Assembly (NCBI GenBank): GCA_001314865.1
Contig: LJZR01000009.1
Coordinates: 1 to 64,000 of the forward strand
Direction of reading: 5' to 3'
Origin: Phormidesmis priestleyi Ana
GTDB lineage: Bacteria; Cyanobacteriota; Cyanobacteriia; Phormidesmidales; Phormidesmidaceae
Length of the DNA stretch: 64,000 nucleotides
Shown here: positions 43,065-52,318 of the stretch, one piece after another
Layout of the letters: each line of letters starts with the position of its first letter
Position numbering within the stretch: position 1 is the first letter of the stretch
Notes under the pieces: model-generated
What the model saw: only the letters and a program-made list of their open reading frames with translations
What the model was told of the DNA's origin: nothing
Database searches by the model: none
Program-made: the position numbers and the translations under genes

Positions 43065-44197
43065 ACATCAGGCATGCTTAGGACTAAGTTGTCTCTGTGG
43101 ATGACGGTTTCAGCGCCAGCTTGTCCGAGTAGCTGCTCAATATCAGCAGAGCGGTGACCGCAAATTTTACGTAGGTCTTCGTCGCTGTAGTTGACTAAGC
43201 CTCGGGCGATTTCTTGGCCGTTAGGACCACATAGCAGGACAGCGTCTTGAGGCGAAAATTCGCCTTCTACTTCAGTAACGCCAGCTGGCAGTAGTGATTT
43301 CCCGCCGGTTCGGATGGCAGTTTCTGCCCCTGAGTCTAAATACAGCCGTCCGGCGGGTATTAGGTTGCCGGCGATCCAGCGTTTGCGGGCGGTGGGTTGC
43401 TTGGATTGTGCTTCAAATAGGGTGCCGATGGCTTCACCCTGGACGATTTTAAGAATATTCTCGGGCGTTTGCCCTTGTGTGATGACGGTGTGTGTGCCGG
43501 CAGTGGTGGCGATGCGAGCGGCTTCTATTTTGGTGGCCATGCCGCCCGTTCCCCAGCGTGATCCGGCGGCACCGATGTTGGCTTCTATTTGATTGATGTT
43601 GGAGACTCGACTGATGGGATAGGCTGTGGGGTCTTGCCGAGGATCGGCGGAGTAGAGTTGGTCTACATCGGTCAGTAAAAATAAATAGTCGGCGCTAATT
43701 AGGCTGGCTACCATGGCTGAGAGCGTGTCGTTATCGCCAAATTTGAGTTCATCTACGGCGACGGTGTCGTTTTCGTTAACGATGGGGATAACGCCGAGCT
43801 GTATGAGTTGGCGAAAGGTTCGGTAGCTGTTGATGTAGCGCGATCGCTGTGCTAAGTCGCTGCGAGTTAGCAGCACTTGGGCAATGGGCTGAGATAGTTC
43901 GCTAAAAAAATCGTCGTATACGCGAATGAGTCGTCCTTGCCCAACGGCAGCAACTGCCTGCTTTAGCGCTATTGTCTTAGGCCGCTCAGCGATGCCTAGC
44001 CGCGCACAGCCGACTCCTACTGCCCCTGAAGAGACGAGCACAATGTGGTGTCCAAGCCGCTGGAGCTGACAAATTGTTTCTACCAGCCTGGCAATGGTTG
44101 AAAGTGCTAGATGCCCGGTGTCGGGGCTCGTCAGGCTAGATGTGCCAATTTTGATAACGAGGGTGTAGGACTTGGGTTTGGCAATAGGAGGGGACAT
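43061..44197 (-). CDS. proB: Glutamate 5-kinase with PUA domain
   Basis: A 378-residue ProB, the first enzyme of proline synthesis, which phosphorylates glutamate. The amino-acid-kinase domain (about 10-255) has [40 protein letters not shown] and [19 protein letters not shown] domain fills the C-terminal 100 residues ([14 protein letters not shown] onwards). It is last in the minus-strand run that begins with ruvX. The TTAA at its 3' end is shared with the convergent msrA stop. Confidence 0.95.
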   Translation of the reverse strand: MSPPIAKPKSYTLVIKIGTSSLTSPDTGHLALSTIARLVETICQLQRLGHHIVLVSSGAVGVGCARLGIAERPKTIALKQAVAAVGQGRLIRVYDDFFSELSQPIAQVLLTRSDLAQRSRYINSYRTFRQLIQLGVIPIVNENDTVAVDELKFGDNDTLSAMVASLISADYLFLLTDVDQLYSADPRQDPTAYPISRVSNINQIEANIGAAGSRWGTGGMATKIEAARIATTAGTHTVITQGQTPENILKIVQGEAIGTLFEAQSKQPTARKRWIAGNLIPAGRLYLDSGAETAIRTGGKSLLPAGVTEVEGEFSPQDAVLLCGPNGQEIARGLVNYSDEDLRKICGHRSADIEQLLGQAGAETVIHRDNLVLSMPDV

Positions 44198-44324
44198 GTA
44201 GGATGTCAGGGGCTTTGTGTGAGTGGATATGGCGGGGCAGACGGTTGTTTGATAGCCGGTAATAGGCTAGCAGGCTTGCTAAAAAAATATTCAAAACAAG
44301 CGGTTAAAAACAAGCCATTAAAAA

Positions 44325-44352
44325 TGGGGTCAGAGATGTTCTCCGAACCCCA
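44325..44352. terminator. Possible imperfect hairpin between yqeG and proB
   Basis: TGGGGTCAGAGA and TCTCCGAACCCCA pair with one bulge and a mismatch. A-rich and T-rich bases flank it. Together with the 44486 array, it is all that I see in the 44198-44526 gap. Confidence 0.35.
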
Positions 44353-44485
44353 ATTTATTAAATGGATATGGTTTAACTATTTTTATTAAATGTGGCTTCT
44401 ATCGCAGGTCGTGAATTAATTTAACCTTGTAAATATATTCTCTAAAAACTTTGTATTTCTACGTATTCATTATTTTCTTTTAATG

Positions 44486-44526
44486 TTCTGTATGACATTC
44501 TGTATGACCTGAAATTCTGTATGACC
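44486..44526. repeat. Tandem repeat abutting the yqeG stop
   Basis: TTCTGTATGAC occurs at 44486, 44498 and 44515, and the last copy ends directly at the stop codon (44527-44529) of the minus-strand HAD gene. Confidence 0.85.
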
Positions 44527-45048
44527 TTAGGAAAGGTCGCTCAATGTGATGCCTAGCTGCCGTGAAATCCAGAATTCGGCGTTACGTAACAGGTTTTTAG
44601 GGTCTCTACTATTGGGCTCTAACATGGGCTGCACTAAAACGGTAAATAGGCCCAGACGGTTGCCTGCTAAGATGTCGGTGAAGAGGCGATCGCCTACCAT
44701 GGCGATATGCTCATAGGGCAAGTTCATGGCTTCGGCGGCTTTGCGCAGCTTACGGCGTGAGGGCTTGCCAGCGCTGGCAATAAACGGCACTCCCATGCCT
44801 TCTGCAATCAGCCGAATGCGTTCGTAGCCGACGTTGTTGCTCACTAACGACAGCGGCACGATGCTTTTAATTTCTGTGGCCCAGTCGGCGACTTCTGGAT
44901 CGAGCTGTTTTCTCCCAACTGGAATAATGGTTTCGTCAACATCGAGAATAAGCCCTTTGATTTGGCGATCGCGAATCACCTGTGGGGTGATGCCTAAGAC
45001 CGACTTGCCCAGGACTAAATCGGGCTGTAGAGAGGTGATCCAGCTCAT
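44527..45048 (-). CDS. YqeG-type HAD IIIA phosphatase
   Basis: A 173-residue HAD-superfamily phosphatase. The nucleophile motif is LILDVDETII near 33-42, motif II Ser/Asn is SLVSNN near 67-72, a conserved Lys lies in SAGKPSRRKL, and motif III is MVGDRLFTDIL near 117-127. It matches the YqeG/phosphatidylglycerophosphatase-like group; a role in PG lipid synthesis is possible but not shown for this copy. It follows mltG by 48 bp and precedes proB on the same strand. Confidence 0.88.
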   Translation of the reverse strand: MSWITSLQPDLVLGKSVLGITPQVIRDRQIKGLILDVDETIIPVGRKQLDPEVADWATEIKSIVPLSLVSNNVGYERIRLIAEGMGVPFIASAGKPSRRKLRKAAEAMNLPYEHIAMVGDRLFTDILAGNRLGLFTVLVQPMLEPNSRDPKNLLRNAEFWISRQLGITLSDLS

Positions 45049-45096
45049 AATGTTGGTTGGGTTAGTTGGCGATGGTTGTGTCTGAGGTGGCTTCGC

Positions 45097-46203
45097 TTAG
45101 TCGGCTGTTCTAGGCTGAGTGGTTTCGGTGGTTTCGGCGGTTTCCCTATCAATGCGATCGCGAATTTTACCCTGAGCCGACTCATGTTCTGCCAATGTGC
45201 GGCTAAAGACATGCGTGCCATCGTAACGCGCTACAAAGTAAAGGTACTCGGTTGGTGCTGGATCAACCGAGGCTTTTAAGCTGGCAATACCGGGGCTAGC
45301 AATGGGCGTTGGTGTTAGCCCTGGGTTGATGTAAGTATTGTAAGGATTGGGTGTTTCGACTTGGGCGTATGTGAGCGGATTTTCGGGTGTTTGCACAATG
45401 CCCAGGCCGTACTCTACGGTTGGGTCAGAGCCCATGGTCATGCCTTCTTCTAACCGTCGGGCGAAAACGCTGGCGATTTGATCGCGCTCTTCAGCGACGA
45501 CGGCTTCTTTTTCAACCAAGCTCGCTAAAGTAACCCAGTCTAACAGGCTGTATCGGTCGGGTTGGCTCTGATAAATTGGGAGTGCGACCTGCTCAAAGCG
45601 ACTGAGCATAATATCAACGAGGTCTGCGGCGGTGATTAAACCGCTGTCGATTTGATAGGTGTCGGGGTACAAGAACCCTTCTAAATGAGGAATTCCCTCG
45701 GGTAGCCAAGGATAGCGATCGTAGGGAATATCTTCGGTGGCAGCGAGGAATTCTTCAGCGCTTGTTAGGCCCTCGGCCTCGAATCTTTCAGCCATTTGGG
45801 TGCGATTCCAGCCCTCGGGCACGGTAAAGCTTTGTTGAATGACATCGCCCTCCCAAATGATACGGGCGATCTCACTTAGGCTTTGATTAGGTGAAATGAC
45901 GTAGCTACCGGCCTGTACGCCTACGCCCTCGTTGCGAAATGACTTCCATTTGTTCAGTATCTTCCAAGCCGTTGTCGAGCGAATGAGGCCAGCGGCTTCT
46001 AAATCTTCCCCGATTTGGTTGGTGGCGGTGCCTTCTGGAATTTGCACCTGTACGAGATTTTCTTCGGCGATCGCACTCTCACCCACTTCATCGCTGGCCA
46101 TCACAGGCGATTTTGCCCAGCTCCACCAGGCCCAACTTTGCCCTGCTACCATTCCGGCTAGGGCAAGTAACACAATAGTGAACAGACGTTTTGAGCGACG
46201 CAT
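45097..46203 (-). CDS. mltG: Endolytic murein transglycosylase MltG
   Basis: A 368-residue MltG (YceG-like) that cuts nascent glycan strands and sets their length. One N-terminal membrane helix (LFTIVLLALAGMVAGQSWAWW) precedes a LysM-like subdomain (VQIPEGTATNQIGEDLEAAGLI) and the catalytic domain with LASLVEKEAVVAEERDQIASVF near 238-259, in which the ExE glutamates act. QTPENPLTYAQVETPNPYNTYIN near 282 and GLTPTPIASPGIASL near 306-320 are conserved. It lies between the DUF3727 gene and yqeG. Confidence 0.93.
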   Translation of the reverse strand: MRRSKRLFTIVLLALAGMVAGQSWAWWSWAKSPVMASDEVGESAIAEENLVQVQIPEGTATNQIGEDLEAAGLIRSTTAWKILNKWKSFRNEGVGVQAGSYVISPNQSLSEIARIIWEGDVIQQSFTVPEGWNRTQMAERFEAEGLTSAEEFLAATEDIPYDRYPWLPEGIPHLEGFLYPDTYQIDSGLITAADLVDIMLSRFEQVALPIYQSQPDRYSLLDWVTLASLVEKEAVVAEERDQIASVFARRLEEGMTMGSDPTVEYGLGIVQTPENPLTYAQVETPNPYNTYINPGLTPTPIASPGIASLKASVDPAPTEYLYFVARYDGTHVFSRTLAEHESAQGKIRDRIDRETAETTETTQPRTAD

Positions 46204-46426
46204 AGTTAAAGATCGGCGGAAGAGAAGGATGGCTAAGGCTCACTGTAAATACTCACAGTTTCCTTTGCAAACTCTAGCAAAAATAGTCAAACCTGAAGAA
46301 GCGCTGTGCTGTAAACGGCTAGCTCAAATGGCTGCCTTAAGCTCCAGTGAATGTTACCAGCGAATGCTACCAGTGAATGCCACTAATGCATGGCATGCTA
46401 CCAGCGAATGTAACGATGAATCCCGG

Positions 46427-47008
46427 CTAGTCGAGGACGTCAAATAGTTTGTCTTCTAGCTGCGATCGCATCTTTTGAAAGTCTTCAGGGTCAACCAGTT
46501 CTACCGTGCCGTCGGCTTCACGGGTTGCAAAAAACAGCAGCGGCTCTAGCGGCGTACACAGCGTGTACTGCGACTCATTGTGAAAGAACGTCGCGAGCAT
46601 CTGAAAGTCTTCAGTCATGGGCTCGCCATCATCTTCACTAATTTCCAGCGAGAAGCAGTCCTCTTCGTCGGCTTCTGGCAGATCGCCAGCGGCGGTGAGG
46701 GTATGTGCTGAGCGCTCTAAGGTGAGGTTTAGCTCAGCGAGAACTGCTCTTGCTGATGGGAACAGATCATCAATGTCATCATCTTCGACATCAACCAAGA
46801 TTTCTTCATCGCCCTCTTCAGCGTCTTCGTCGCTTTGCCAAACAAATATTTCAATCGGTAAATCGACTGGCAGCAGTAGCAAAAATTCTGCACCATCGAC
46901 ATCTAGCGATTTTTCTACGTAGCAAGCAAGCTTGCGCCCCTCTTCGTCGGTTAGGGTTACGACGGGATACTCGGCGGGCTCATCAACTAAGTTAGGGTCA
47001 AACGCCAT
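46427..47008 (-). CDS. DUF3727 domain-containing protein
   Basis: A 193-residue acidic protein typical of cyanobacteria. The N-terminal part (VVTLTDEEGRKLACYVEKSLDVDG) resembles DUF1292, an acidic linker (DEDAEEGDEEILVDVEDDDIDD) follows, and the DUF3727 part (LLFFATREADGTVELVDPEDFQKM) ends the protein. No catalytic motif is seen and the role is unknown. The conserved order ruvX, DUF3727, mltG, yqeG, proB in cyanobacteria (as I recall it) argues for a shared function or regulation. ATG at 47008 is preferred over one at 47062. Confidence 0.85.
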   Translation of the reverse strand: MAFDPNLVDEPAEYPVVTLTDEEGRKLACYVEKSLDVDGAEFLLLLPVDLPIEIFVWQSDEDAEEGDEEILVDVEDDDIDDLFPSARAVLAELNLTLERSAHTLTAAGDLPEADEEDCFSLEISEDDGEPMTEDFQMLATFFHNESQYTLCTPLEPLLFFATREADGTVELVDPEDFQKMRSQLEDKLFDVLD

Positions 47009-47131
47009 AGCTAGTGTTTCCCTAGGGGAAAAAGGTAAGGGGCAAAGGAAGCTAAAGGCCATTGTGATAGGCCATTTATTAGATTAGAGCATCAATGCCG
47101 ATCTCTCATCAGAGATCTCGGAGATCTCTAA

Positions 47132-47695
47132 TCAGGAAGGATGCGCAAAATTGTCGCCTTCGGCTATTTTTCGCTCATCTAGCCACTGCTGCAAAATGAT
47201 AGCGGCGGCTTTGCGGTCAATTAACGCCTTTTCTTTTGTAAGCGACTGACGATTTTCTATCATCATTTGCTCAGCGGCAAATGAGGTTAAGCGTTCGTCT
47301 ACAAATTCTATGGGTAGGTTCAGCGCTTGCGATAGCTTGCGAGCCTGCTTCTGAATTTTTTTGGCTTGTTTGCCAACCTCTCCGTCTAGGGTGTAGGGCA
47401 ATCCCACGACTAATAGGTCTACGTCCCTTTCAGCCACTAGCTGACGCAGGGAATCTATAACGCTCTCAAAGCTTTTACAGTTTTTACAGTGCAGCGTTGT
47501 CAGGCCAGATGCGATGAGGCCAGTGCGATCGCACCCGGCTACCCCAATCCTTTTCGCACCTAAGTCCAACCCCAGCGCACTGACATGCTTGGGATTAATA
47601 CGCTTTGGATCAGTAGACTTTGGATCAACAGGCTTTGGATCAACAGGCTTTGGATCAGTTAGCACGCGGGCTGTCGTCGTCTGGTACTTTGCCAT
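47132..47695 (-). CDS. ruvX: RuvX/YqgF family nuclease with a repeat-coded N-terminus
   Basis: A 187-residue RuvX-type RNase H-fold protein (pre-16S rRNA processing nuclease/putative Holliday junction resolvase). The core starts near residue 40 with ALGLDLGAKRIGVA, followed by LLVVGLPYTLDGEVG, FVDERLTSFAA and the closing DRKAAAIILQQWLD. The acidic residues in DLG, DER and DRKA give the metal site. The first 38 residues (DPKPVDPKPVDPK) come from a 15-bp tandem array. ATG at 47695 lies 41 bp inside the GNAT gene; GTG at 47665 is an alternative. No standard start codon occurs after the array. Confidence 0.9.
   Translation of the reverse strand: MAKYQTTTARVLTDPKPVDPKPVDPKSTDPKRINPKHVSALGLDLGAKRIGVAGCDRTGLIASGLTTLHCKNCKSFESVIDSLRQLVAERDVDLLVVGLPYTLDGEVGKQAKKIQKQARKLSQALNLPIEFVDERLTSFAAEQMMIENRQSLTKEKALIDRKAAAIILQQWLDERKIAEGDNFAHPS
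47586..47660. repeat. 15-bp tandem array joining the GNAT and ruvX genes
   Basis: Five units related to GGCTTTGGATCAACA (47586-47660). They encode the RuvX N-terminus on the minus strand, and the GNAT stop codon (47655-47657) lies in the last unit. Confidence 0.93.
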
Positions 47696-49079
47696 CTTTG
47701 CTCCGTCCCTCTAACGGTAGCTTTGTCATATTCTCCAAAGAGAATCTATCCCAGGCCAGTCGATCCCAGGTGAGCCCGTCGCGCGATGGACTTTCGAGGA
47801 TGAGGCCATCCCAGGAAATGCGCCCCGGCAGCGGTGTGCCAGTGGGCTGAAGCCCCGGAATGCCGCTTGGCAGCTTCAGGCCGTCTAACGCGCCCGATTT
47901 AGACTCACTCACCTTATGCCATACCGATCGCGACATCATCAGCGTGTGCTCAATTTCGAGCGCCCCGATTTGCCTGAGATACTCTTCTCGCTCCGCCTGA
48001 TAGTCCAGTGACATAATGTGCATAGGCTGGTTAGGAAATTTCTGCACAATGCCTGCCATTTGTGCCATTAGCTCCGGGTACAGCCAAGTGTAGGCCGGAT
48101 GCACTGTCAGCTTGGCGCTATGAGCCGCGCTGCCGTCCCGACAAATCTTAATTTCAAAAAAACCGATTGCCGTTTTGCGCTGAGGCTCAAAAACATAGGC
48201 CGACACGGTTTCTTCGCGATTGATTAGGCGACTCAGGCGCAGCTTGAGTTTACCGGCAAGTGAGGTTTTGAAGTCTTGAATTTGGTAGTCCAGCACTTGG
48301 CGTACCAAGGGCGGAATAGAGACCGTCTCTAGCTGATAGATCAGCTGGGCGTCAGCGTTGCTCACGGGTAGCAAGTTAGGCAGGTCAGGGTCGTGCTCGG
48401 AGAGCGTTTCTAGCTGCTCTGGCTGGATAGACCAGTAGGTCGCACGAGCCAAGGGCTGAAAGCCATTGTGCCGATACAAGGAGAGCCCAAAGGTGTCGTT
48501 GACATCGGTTTCGCTAATCCAGTATTGGGCCTCGCGAATATGCTCAAAGCAGTGGCGCAATAGATGTGAGCCCACATCTATTCCCAGATGTAATTTCGGT
48601 GTGTTGGGACTGTTTGTAGGGCTGTTTGTAGGGCTGTTTGTAGGGCTGTTTGAGCTATCTTTTGATCCGTTTGGCTGGTTCTTAAGGCTGGCTTCAGCGA
48701 TGTCTTTATTTTCAGAGGTGGCTTTAGCCGACTGTCGATTTTTTTTGGCTGCTTTTTGGGCCAGGTTCACCAGCATCCGGTCAATTTTCCAGGTGCTCAG
48801 GGTGTGGTTAAACGGCGAAACCTGAATCATGCCGTGTAGATTTCCTTCCGCTTCGGCCACAAAGGCCGAAAAGAGGTGCTGAAGCGGATTGGGAAATAGC
48901 GTGAGCGCCTTCATGGGCCCATACCAACGGCGCAGCTGCTGAATGTACTCTGCAATCTCAGGCGCTTCGGTGGCGTGAGAGGCAATCTCGGTCGCGCCTG
49001 CGACTCTGACATTGTCTAGATCGCGCAGGTGAATGGAGCGGATGACGAGAGCCGAATCTGGCGAAGTACTTTTAGTCAT
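47655..49079 (-). CDS. GNAT family N-acetyltransferase-like protein
   Basis: A 474-residue protein with a GNAT-like domain (about 10-225: LVIRSIHLRDLDNV, HLFSAFVAEAEGNLHGMIQVSP, LLRHCFEHIREAQYWISETDVND, LSLYRHNGFQPLARATYW) and a second related half (about 240-400). The acceptor is unknown. A Ser-Pro-Thr-Asn repeat splits the first domain near 137-155 and is coded by a 12-bp array. The C-terminal 70 residues (ISWDGLILESPSRDGLTWDRL) are also repetitive. It overlaps ruvX by 41 bp. It is in the same minus-strand run as the CofE-like gene, 19 bp upstream. Confidence 0.8.
   Translation of the reverse strand: MTKSTSPDSALVIRSIHLRDLDNVRVAGATEIASHATEAPEIAEYIQQLRRWYGPMKALTLFPNPLQHLFSAFVAEAEGNLHGMIQVSPFNHTLSTWKIDRMLVNLAQKAAKKNRQSAKATSENKDIAEASLKNQPNGSKDSSNSPTNSPTNSPTNSPNTPKLHLGIDVGSHLLRHCFEHIREAQYWISETDVNDTFGLSLYRHNGFQPLARATYWSIQPEQLETLSEHDPDLPNLLPVSNADAQLIYQLETVSIPPLVRQVLDYQIQDFKTSLAGKLKLRLSRLINREETVSAYVFEPQRKTAIGFFEIKICRDGSAAHSAKLTVHPAYTWLYPELMAQMAGIVQKFPNQPMHIMSLDYQAEREEYLRQIGALEIEHTLMMSRSVWHKVSESKSGALDGLKLPSGIPGLQPTGTPLPGRISWDGLILESPSRDGLTWDRLAWDRFSLENMTKLPLEGRSKDGKVPDDDSPRAN
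48611..48655. repeat. 12-bp tandem array in the GNAT gene
   Basis: TGTTTGTAGGGC occurs three times without change (48611-48646) and then partially. It encodes Asn-Ser-Pro-Thr repeats. Confidence 0.92.
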
Positions 49080-49098
49080 GGGAACCTTTTGCTAGGTT

Positions 49099-50277
49099 TT
49101 AGGCTGCTGAGCGTTTGGGCCGAATGAGAACTACGGGGGTTTGTTCGTCGGCGTTGCCTGCTGGGTTATCAATGAGCGCCTGAGTGAGTAGCTGCTGATC
49201 GGTGTTAGCCGTCGCTGCTAATATCTTAACTGCTTTTAAATCGTTGACATCGACAATGGCGGCCTGGAGCCCTGTTTCCTGAAAAATTTGGTCTACTAGG
49301 CGTTGGGAATGTTCGGGGCCTAGCACAATGAACTGGTCAAACGGGGGTAGGGTGCCGGTGACATCGTCAATGAGGCGGGCTTGCTCACCTGCAAGCTGGT
49401 AAAACATGCCGGGCTTGCCAAATATTTTGGCGATCGCACCTGCTACAAATGCGATCGCGACCTGCCAAGAGCCAGAAACATCAATCAGCGTTTGCATTCC
49501 GCAGGCAGTGGCCAAGCTAGAGGTCGGCATAAAGTAGTAGCACAGCCGCTTAGCCAACCAACCCGGTTTCACCGTATTGGGATGACGCAGGCGGCCCTGC
49601 ATAATTGCCACAGGCGTTTCGCCAATCGTGACAATGTCTCCCGGCTGAGCACAAGGCTTGACATAGTGCTTCACAATCTCAACAGTGCTATCGAGGTTGG
49701 TGAGCAAATGGGTGGGCACTGGTAAAACATGAGCAACGCTGTTTTCGCGCCAGTTTGTGGCCGCCTCAGGCTTAGGAAACTTGAGCGGAAATACAAAATG
49801 CCCGGTTTTGGGAATGCGACCCTCGGGGCCATAGGTGGTGTAATGCACCTGCACCCACAGCGACTTAAGCTGGCTTAGGTCAGGGCCAGTGATGTCGATA
49901 TTGAGCTGTGCTTTAGTCGCTTTGCCCAGCTTGACGATGTAAGCAAACCAATAGTTGTCGGCCCGTGCGGGAAAGTCGTCATGCTGAGGAATAATCTCTG
50001 TTTTAACCGTAATGCCGTCTAGCTTGCCGCTAGAGAGCAGCTGATGCTCAACCGTTACATCTGAGATGAAAATCTCTAGGGTGCGAGTGCGGTTGGTAAA
50101 AACAGTGTCTAGAGAGATGGCATAGTGATTGGGCTCATAGGTACCTAGCTTCCACTCCTGGGCCGTTAGCTCTAGATCATTTCCAGGGCGCTGCCGATAT
50201 TGCCACTCTATGAATAAATAGACGGCGATGCCGATGAGTATCAGCAGTACAAATAACGTTCCAATAGTGGCCACCAT
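49099..50277 (-). CDS. F420-0:gamma-glutamyl ligase-like protein (CofE-like)
   Basis: A 392-residue protein with one N-terminal membrane helix (IGTLFVLLILIGIAVYLFIEW), a beta-rich part (about 30-165) and a C-terminal CofE-like domain (about 180-385: GDIVTIGETPVAIMQGR, LATACGMQTLIDVSG, FDQFIVLGPEHSQRLVDQ, VDVNDLKAVKILAATANTD). In cyanobacteria this family is annotated F420-0:gamma-glutamyl ligase, but most species have no F420, so another substrate is likely. It precedes the GNAT gene by 19 bp. Confidence 0.8.
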   Translation of the reverse strand: MVATIGTLFVLLILIGIAVYLFIEWQYRQRPGNDLELTAQEWKLGTYEPNHYAISLDTVFTNRTRTLEIFISDVTVEHQLLSSGKLDGITVKTEIIPQHDDFPARADNYWFAYIVKLGKATKAQLNIDITGPDLSQLKSLWVQVHYTTYGPEGRIPKTGHFVFPLKFPKPEAATNWRENSVAHVLPVPTHLLTNLDSTVEIVKHYVKPCAQPGDIVTIGETPVAIMQGRLRHPNTVKPGWLAKRLCYYFMPTSSLATACGMQTLIDVSGSWQVAIAFVAGAIAKIFGKPGMFYQLAGEQARLIDDVTGTLPPFDQFIVLGPEHSQRLVDQIFQETGLQAAIVDVNDLKAVKILAATANTDQQLLTQALIDNPAGNADEQTPVVLIRPKRSAA

Positions 50278-50410
50278 GCCTAAAACCTGTTCCTACGGTT
50301 AATTAACTACGCACCAGATTGTAGGTGATTGTAGGCATACGGCGATGCACCCAGAAAAGTTTGGAGATGAAAGTTTGGAGATGAAGGTTTGAAAAAACTA
50401 GCTTGATAGA

Positions 50411-50905
50411 CTAGCTCAATAAACTAAAGAGCGCGTCGTCTAGCTCGTAACCCAGCATTTGGGTCATAAACTTTAGCCTTGCGCGGCCATCAATGCCTTG
50501 TGATTTGAGCCAGGTATCTAGGACAAATACCTTACTCATGACAAATATTTCGAGGGCTTCAGGGTTGTAGCGAATGCCGTCTACTGTGCTGAACTGATGG
50601 GGAACCAGCATCGCTGTATAGCGGCTAAGTTCGCCCGATTCCCAGTCTAAATATAGGGGTAGCCAAGGATACTGGGCATTGAGCCGGATGAACCACAGCC
50701 GGACTTCTGGAATCTCAGATAGCTCGCGGGGGTCGCTTTCTTGTCGCGGAAAATTAATTTCAAAGCTAAAAATAAGTTTTGGATCGCTTAGAGATTGGGC
50801 TGCTTTGGCGTTGGTCAAAATGGGGTCTATGACCTGTTGAGCTGGGGAAAGGTCTAGCGATTCAAAGTGGGGAGTGGTGAGGGCGATCGCATGTTTCATA
50901 GGCAC
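50411..50905 (-). CDS. crr6: CRR6 family NdhI maturation factor
   Basis: A 164-residue protein of the DUF1817/CRR6 family. CRR6 is needed in plants and cyanobacteria for assembling the NdhI-containing arm of the photosynthetic NDH-1 complex. Family stretches are VRLWFIRLNAQYPWLPLYLDWESGELSRYTAMLVPHQF (88 onwards), NPEALEIFVMSKVFVLDTWL and the C-terminal MLGYELDDALFSLL. It is soluble, with no cofactor motif visible. It heads the minus-strand run, 133 bp before the CofE-like gene. Its presence supports a photosynthetic host. Confidence 0.85.
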   Translation of the reverse strand: MPMKHAIALTTPHFESLDLSPAQQVIDPILTNAKAAQSLSDPKLIFSFEINFPRQESDPRELSEIPEVRLWFIRLNAQYPWLPLYLDWESGELSRYTAMLVPHQFSTVDGIRYNPEALEIFVMSKVFVLDTWLKSQGIDGRARLKFMTQMLGYELDDALFSLLS

Positions 50906-51035
50906 TTTGTAATGAACAGTCTTTGGAAAAAATCACTTGCGCTATTGGGCCGGTTCGTTTGTATTCTTTTCCTTAGTATTTATTTGTCTAGCGTTTTTAG
51001 GCGAGTGCTGTAGTCAATTTCGACGGTAAATTCAG

Positions 51036-52307
51036 ATGGTCATTTCGGTCAACACTTCTCAAAATCGGGCCAATACTGGGGCAAATGCTAGGGCCAGCAC
51101 CAAGGCCAGCACTAGGGTCAACACTAGGGTCAATAACATTGGTGCCGACGCTAAGGCCAACAGTGATGCCAAAATCCGAGTCTGCATTACCTTAGGCACT
51201 CGCCCGGAAGCCATCAAGCTCGCACCTGTGATTCAAACCTTTCAGCAGCTGCCTCAGTTTGAGACCACCGTGGTACTTACCGGGCAGCATCGCGAAATGG
51301 TCGCTCAGGTAATGTCGCTGTTTGACCTGCAAGCCGACTACAACTTGGATATTATGCAGCCCAACCAGTCGCTAAGTGACATTACCTGCCGCAGTTTAAA
51401 GGGATTAGAGACGCTGTTTGGTGAAATAAAGCCCGATATTGTGATCTCTCAAGGGGATACCACCACGGCCTTTGCCGCCGCGCTCGCAGCCTTTTATCAG
51501 CAGATTCCGGTCGGCCATGTAGAAGCGGGCCTACGCACCGACAATATTTTAAATCCGTTTCCAGAAGAAGCCAATCGGCGGCTCGTGTCGCAAATCGCAA
51601 CCCTGCACTTTGCGCCGACTGCCACCTCAGTGGTTAACTTAACCGCTTCTGGGGTGCGTCATGGCATTCACCAAACGGGCAATACTGTGATCGATGCATT
51701 GCTGACGGTGGCCGATAAGTCGCCTATTTGCGATGTGCCTGGCCTAGATTGGGATCAGCACCGAGTGATTTTATCAACGGTGCATCGCCGCGAAAACTGG
51801 GGTGCGCCGCTGCTAGATATCGCTCAGAGTTGTTTGGAAATTTTAGAAAAATTCCCCGATACGGCGCTACTGCTGCCGTTGCATCGAAACCCTACTGTGC
51901 GAGAGCCGCTTAAGGCCCAGCTCGATAGCCATCCTAGAGCCTTTTTGGTGGAGCCTTTAGACTATGGCCAGCTCGTCGGCGCAATGAAACGCGCTACGCT
52001 GCTGCTGACTGACTCGGGCGGATTGCAGGAGGAGGCGCCTGGATTAGGGAAGCCAGTACTGGTGCTTCGAGAAACCACCGAACGACCCGAGGCCATTGAG
52101 GCCGGTACGGCGAAGCTAGTGGGCACTGATCCGGCAACGGTGGTTGCGGCAGCGGCTGAACTGCTCAGCAACCCAGCGGCCTATACAGCGATGGCTAAGG
52201 CTGTGAATCCCTTTGGCGATGGTCATGCTGCTGAGCGCATTGCTCAAATTGTGACTGACTACTTCGCAGATCATTTTGCAGAACTTAGCTCAGACCAGTT
52301 TAAATAG
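51036..52307 (+). CDS. wecB: UDP-N-acetylglucosamine 2-epimerase (non-hydrolysing)
   Basis: A 423-residue epimerase that interconverts UDP-GlcNAc and UDP-ManNAc for envelope polysaccharides. The core begins near residue 48 with RVCITLGTRPEAIKLAPVI; VVLTGQHREMV, GDTTTAFAAALAAFY, VGHVEAGLRT and PFPEEANRRL follow, then STVHRRENWG and LTDSGGLQEEAPGLGKPVLVLRETTERPE. The first 46 residues are Asn/Ala/Ser/Thr/Arg repeats from a 12-bp array and are not part of the enzyme as known. No other envelope gene is directly adjacent. Confidence 0.95.
   Translation: MVISVNTSQNRANTGANARASTKASTRVNTRVNNIGADAKANSDAKIRVCITLGTRPEAIKLAPVIQTFQQLPQFETTVVLTGQHREMVAQVMSLFDLQADYNLDIMQPNQSLSDITCRSLKGLETLFGEIKPDIVISQGDTTTAFAAALAAFYQQIPVGHVEAGLRTDNILNPFPEEANRRLVSQIATLHFAPTATSVVNLTASGVRHGIHQTGNTVIDALLTVADKSPICDVPGLDWDQHRVILSTVHRRENWGAPLLDIAQSCLEILEKFPDTALLLPLHRNPTVREPLKAQLDSHPRAFLVEPLDYGQLVGAMKRATLLLTDSGGLQEEAPGLGKPVLVLRETTERPEAIEAGTAKLVGTDPATVVAAAAELLSNPAAYTAMAKAVNPFGDGHAAERIAQIVTDYFADHFAELSSDQFK
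51068..51139. repeat. 12-bp tandem array in the wecB N-terminus
   Basis: Six degenerate units related to GGGCCAGCACTA, in frame from codon 11 on. Confidence 0.85.
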
Positions 52308-52318
52308 AGGGCGGCTCA

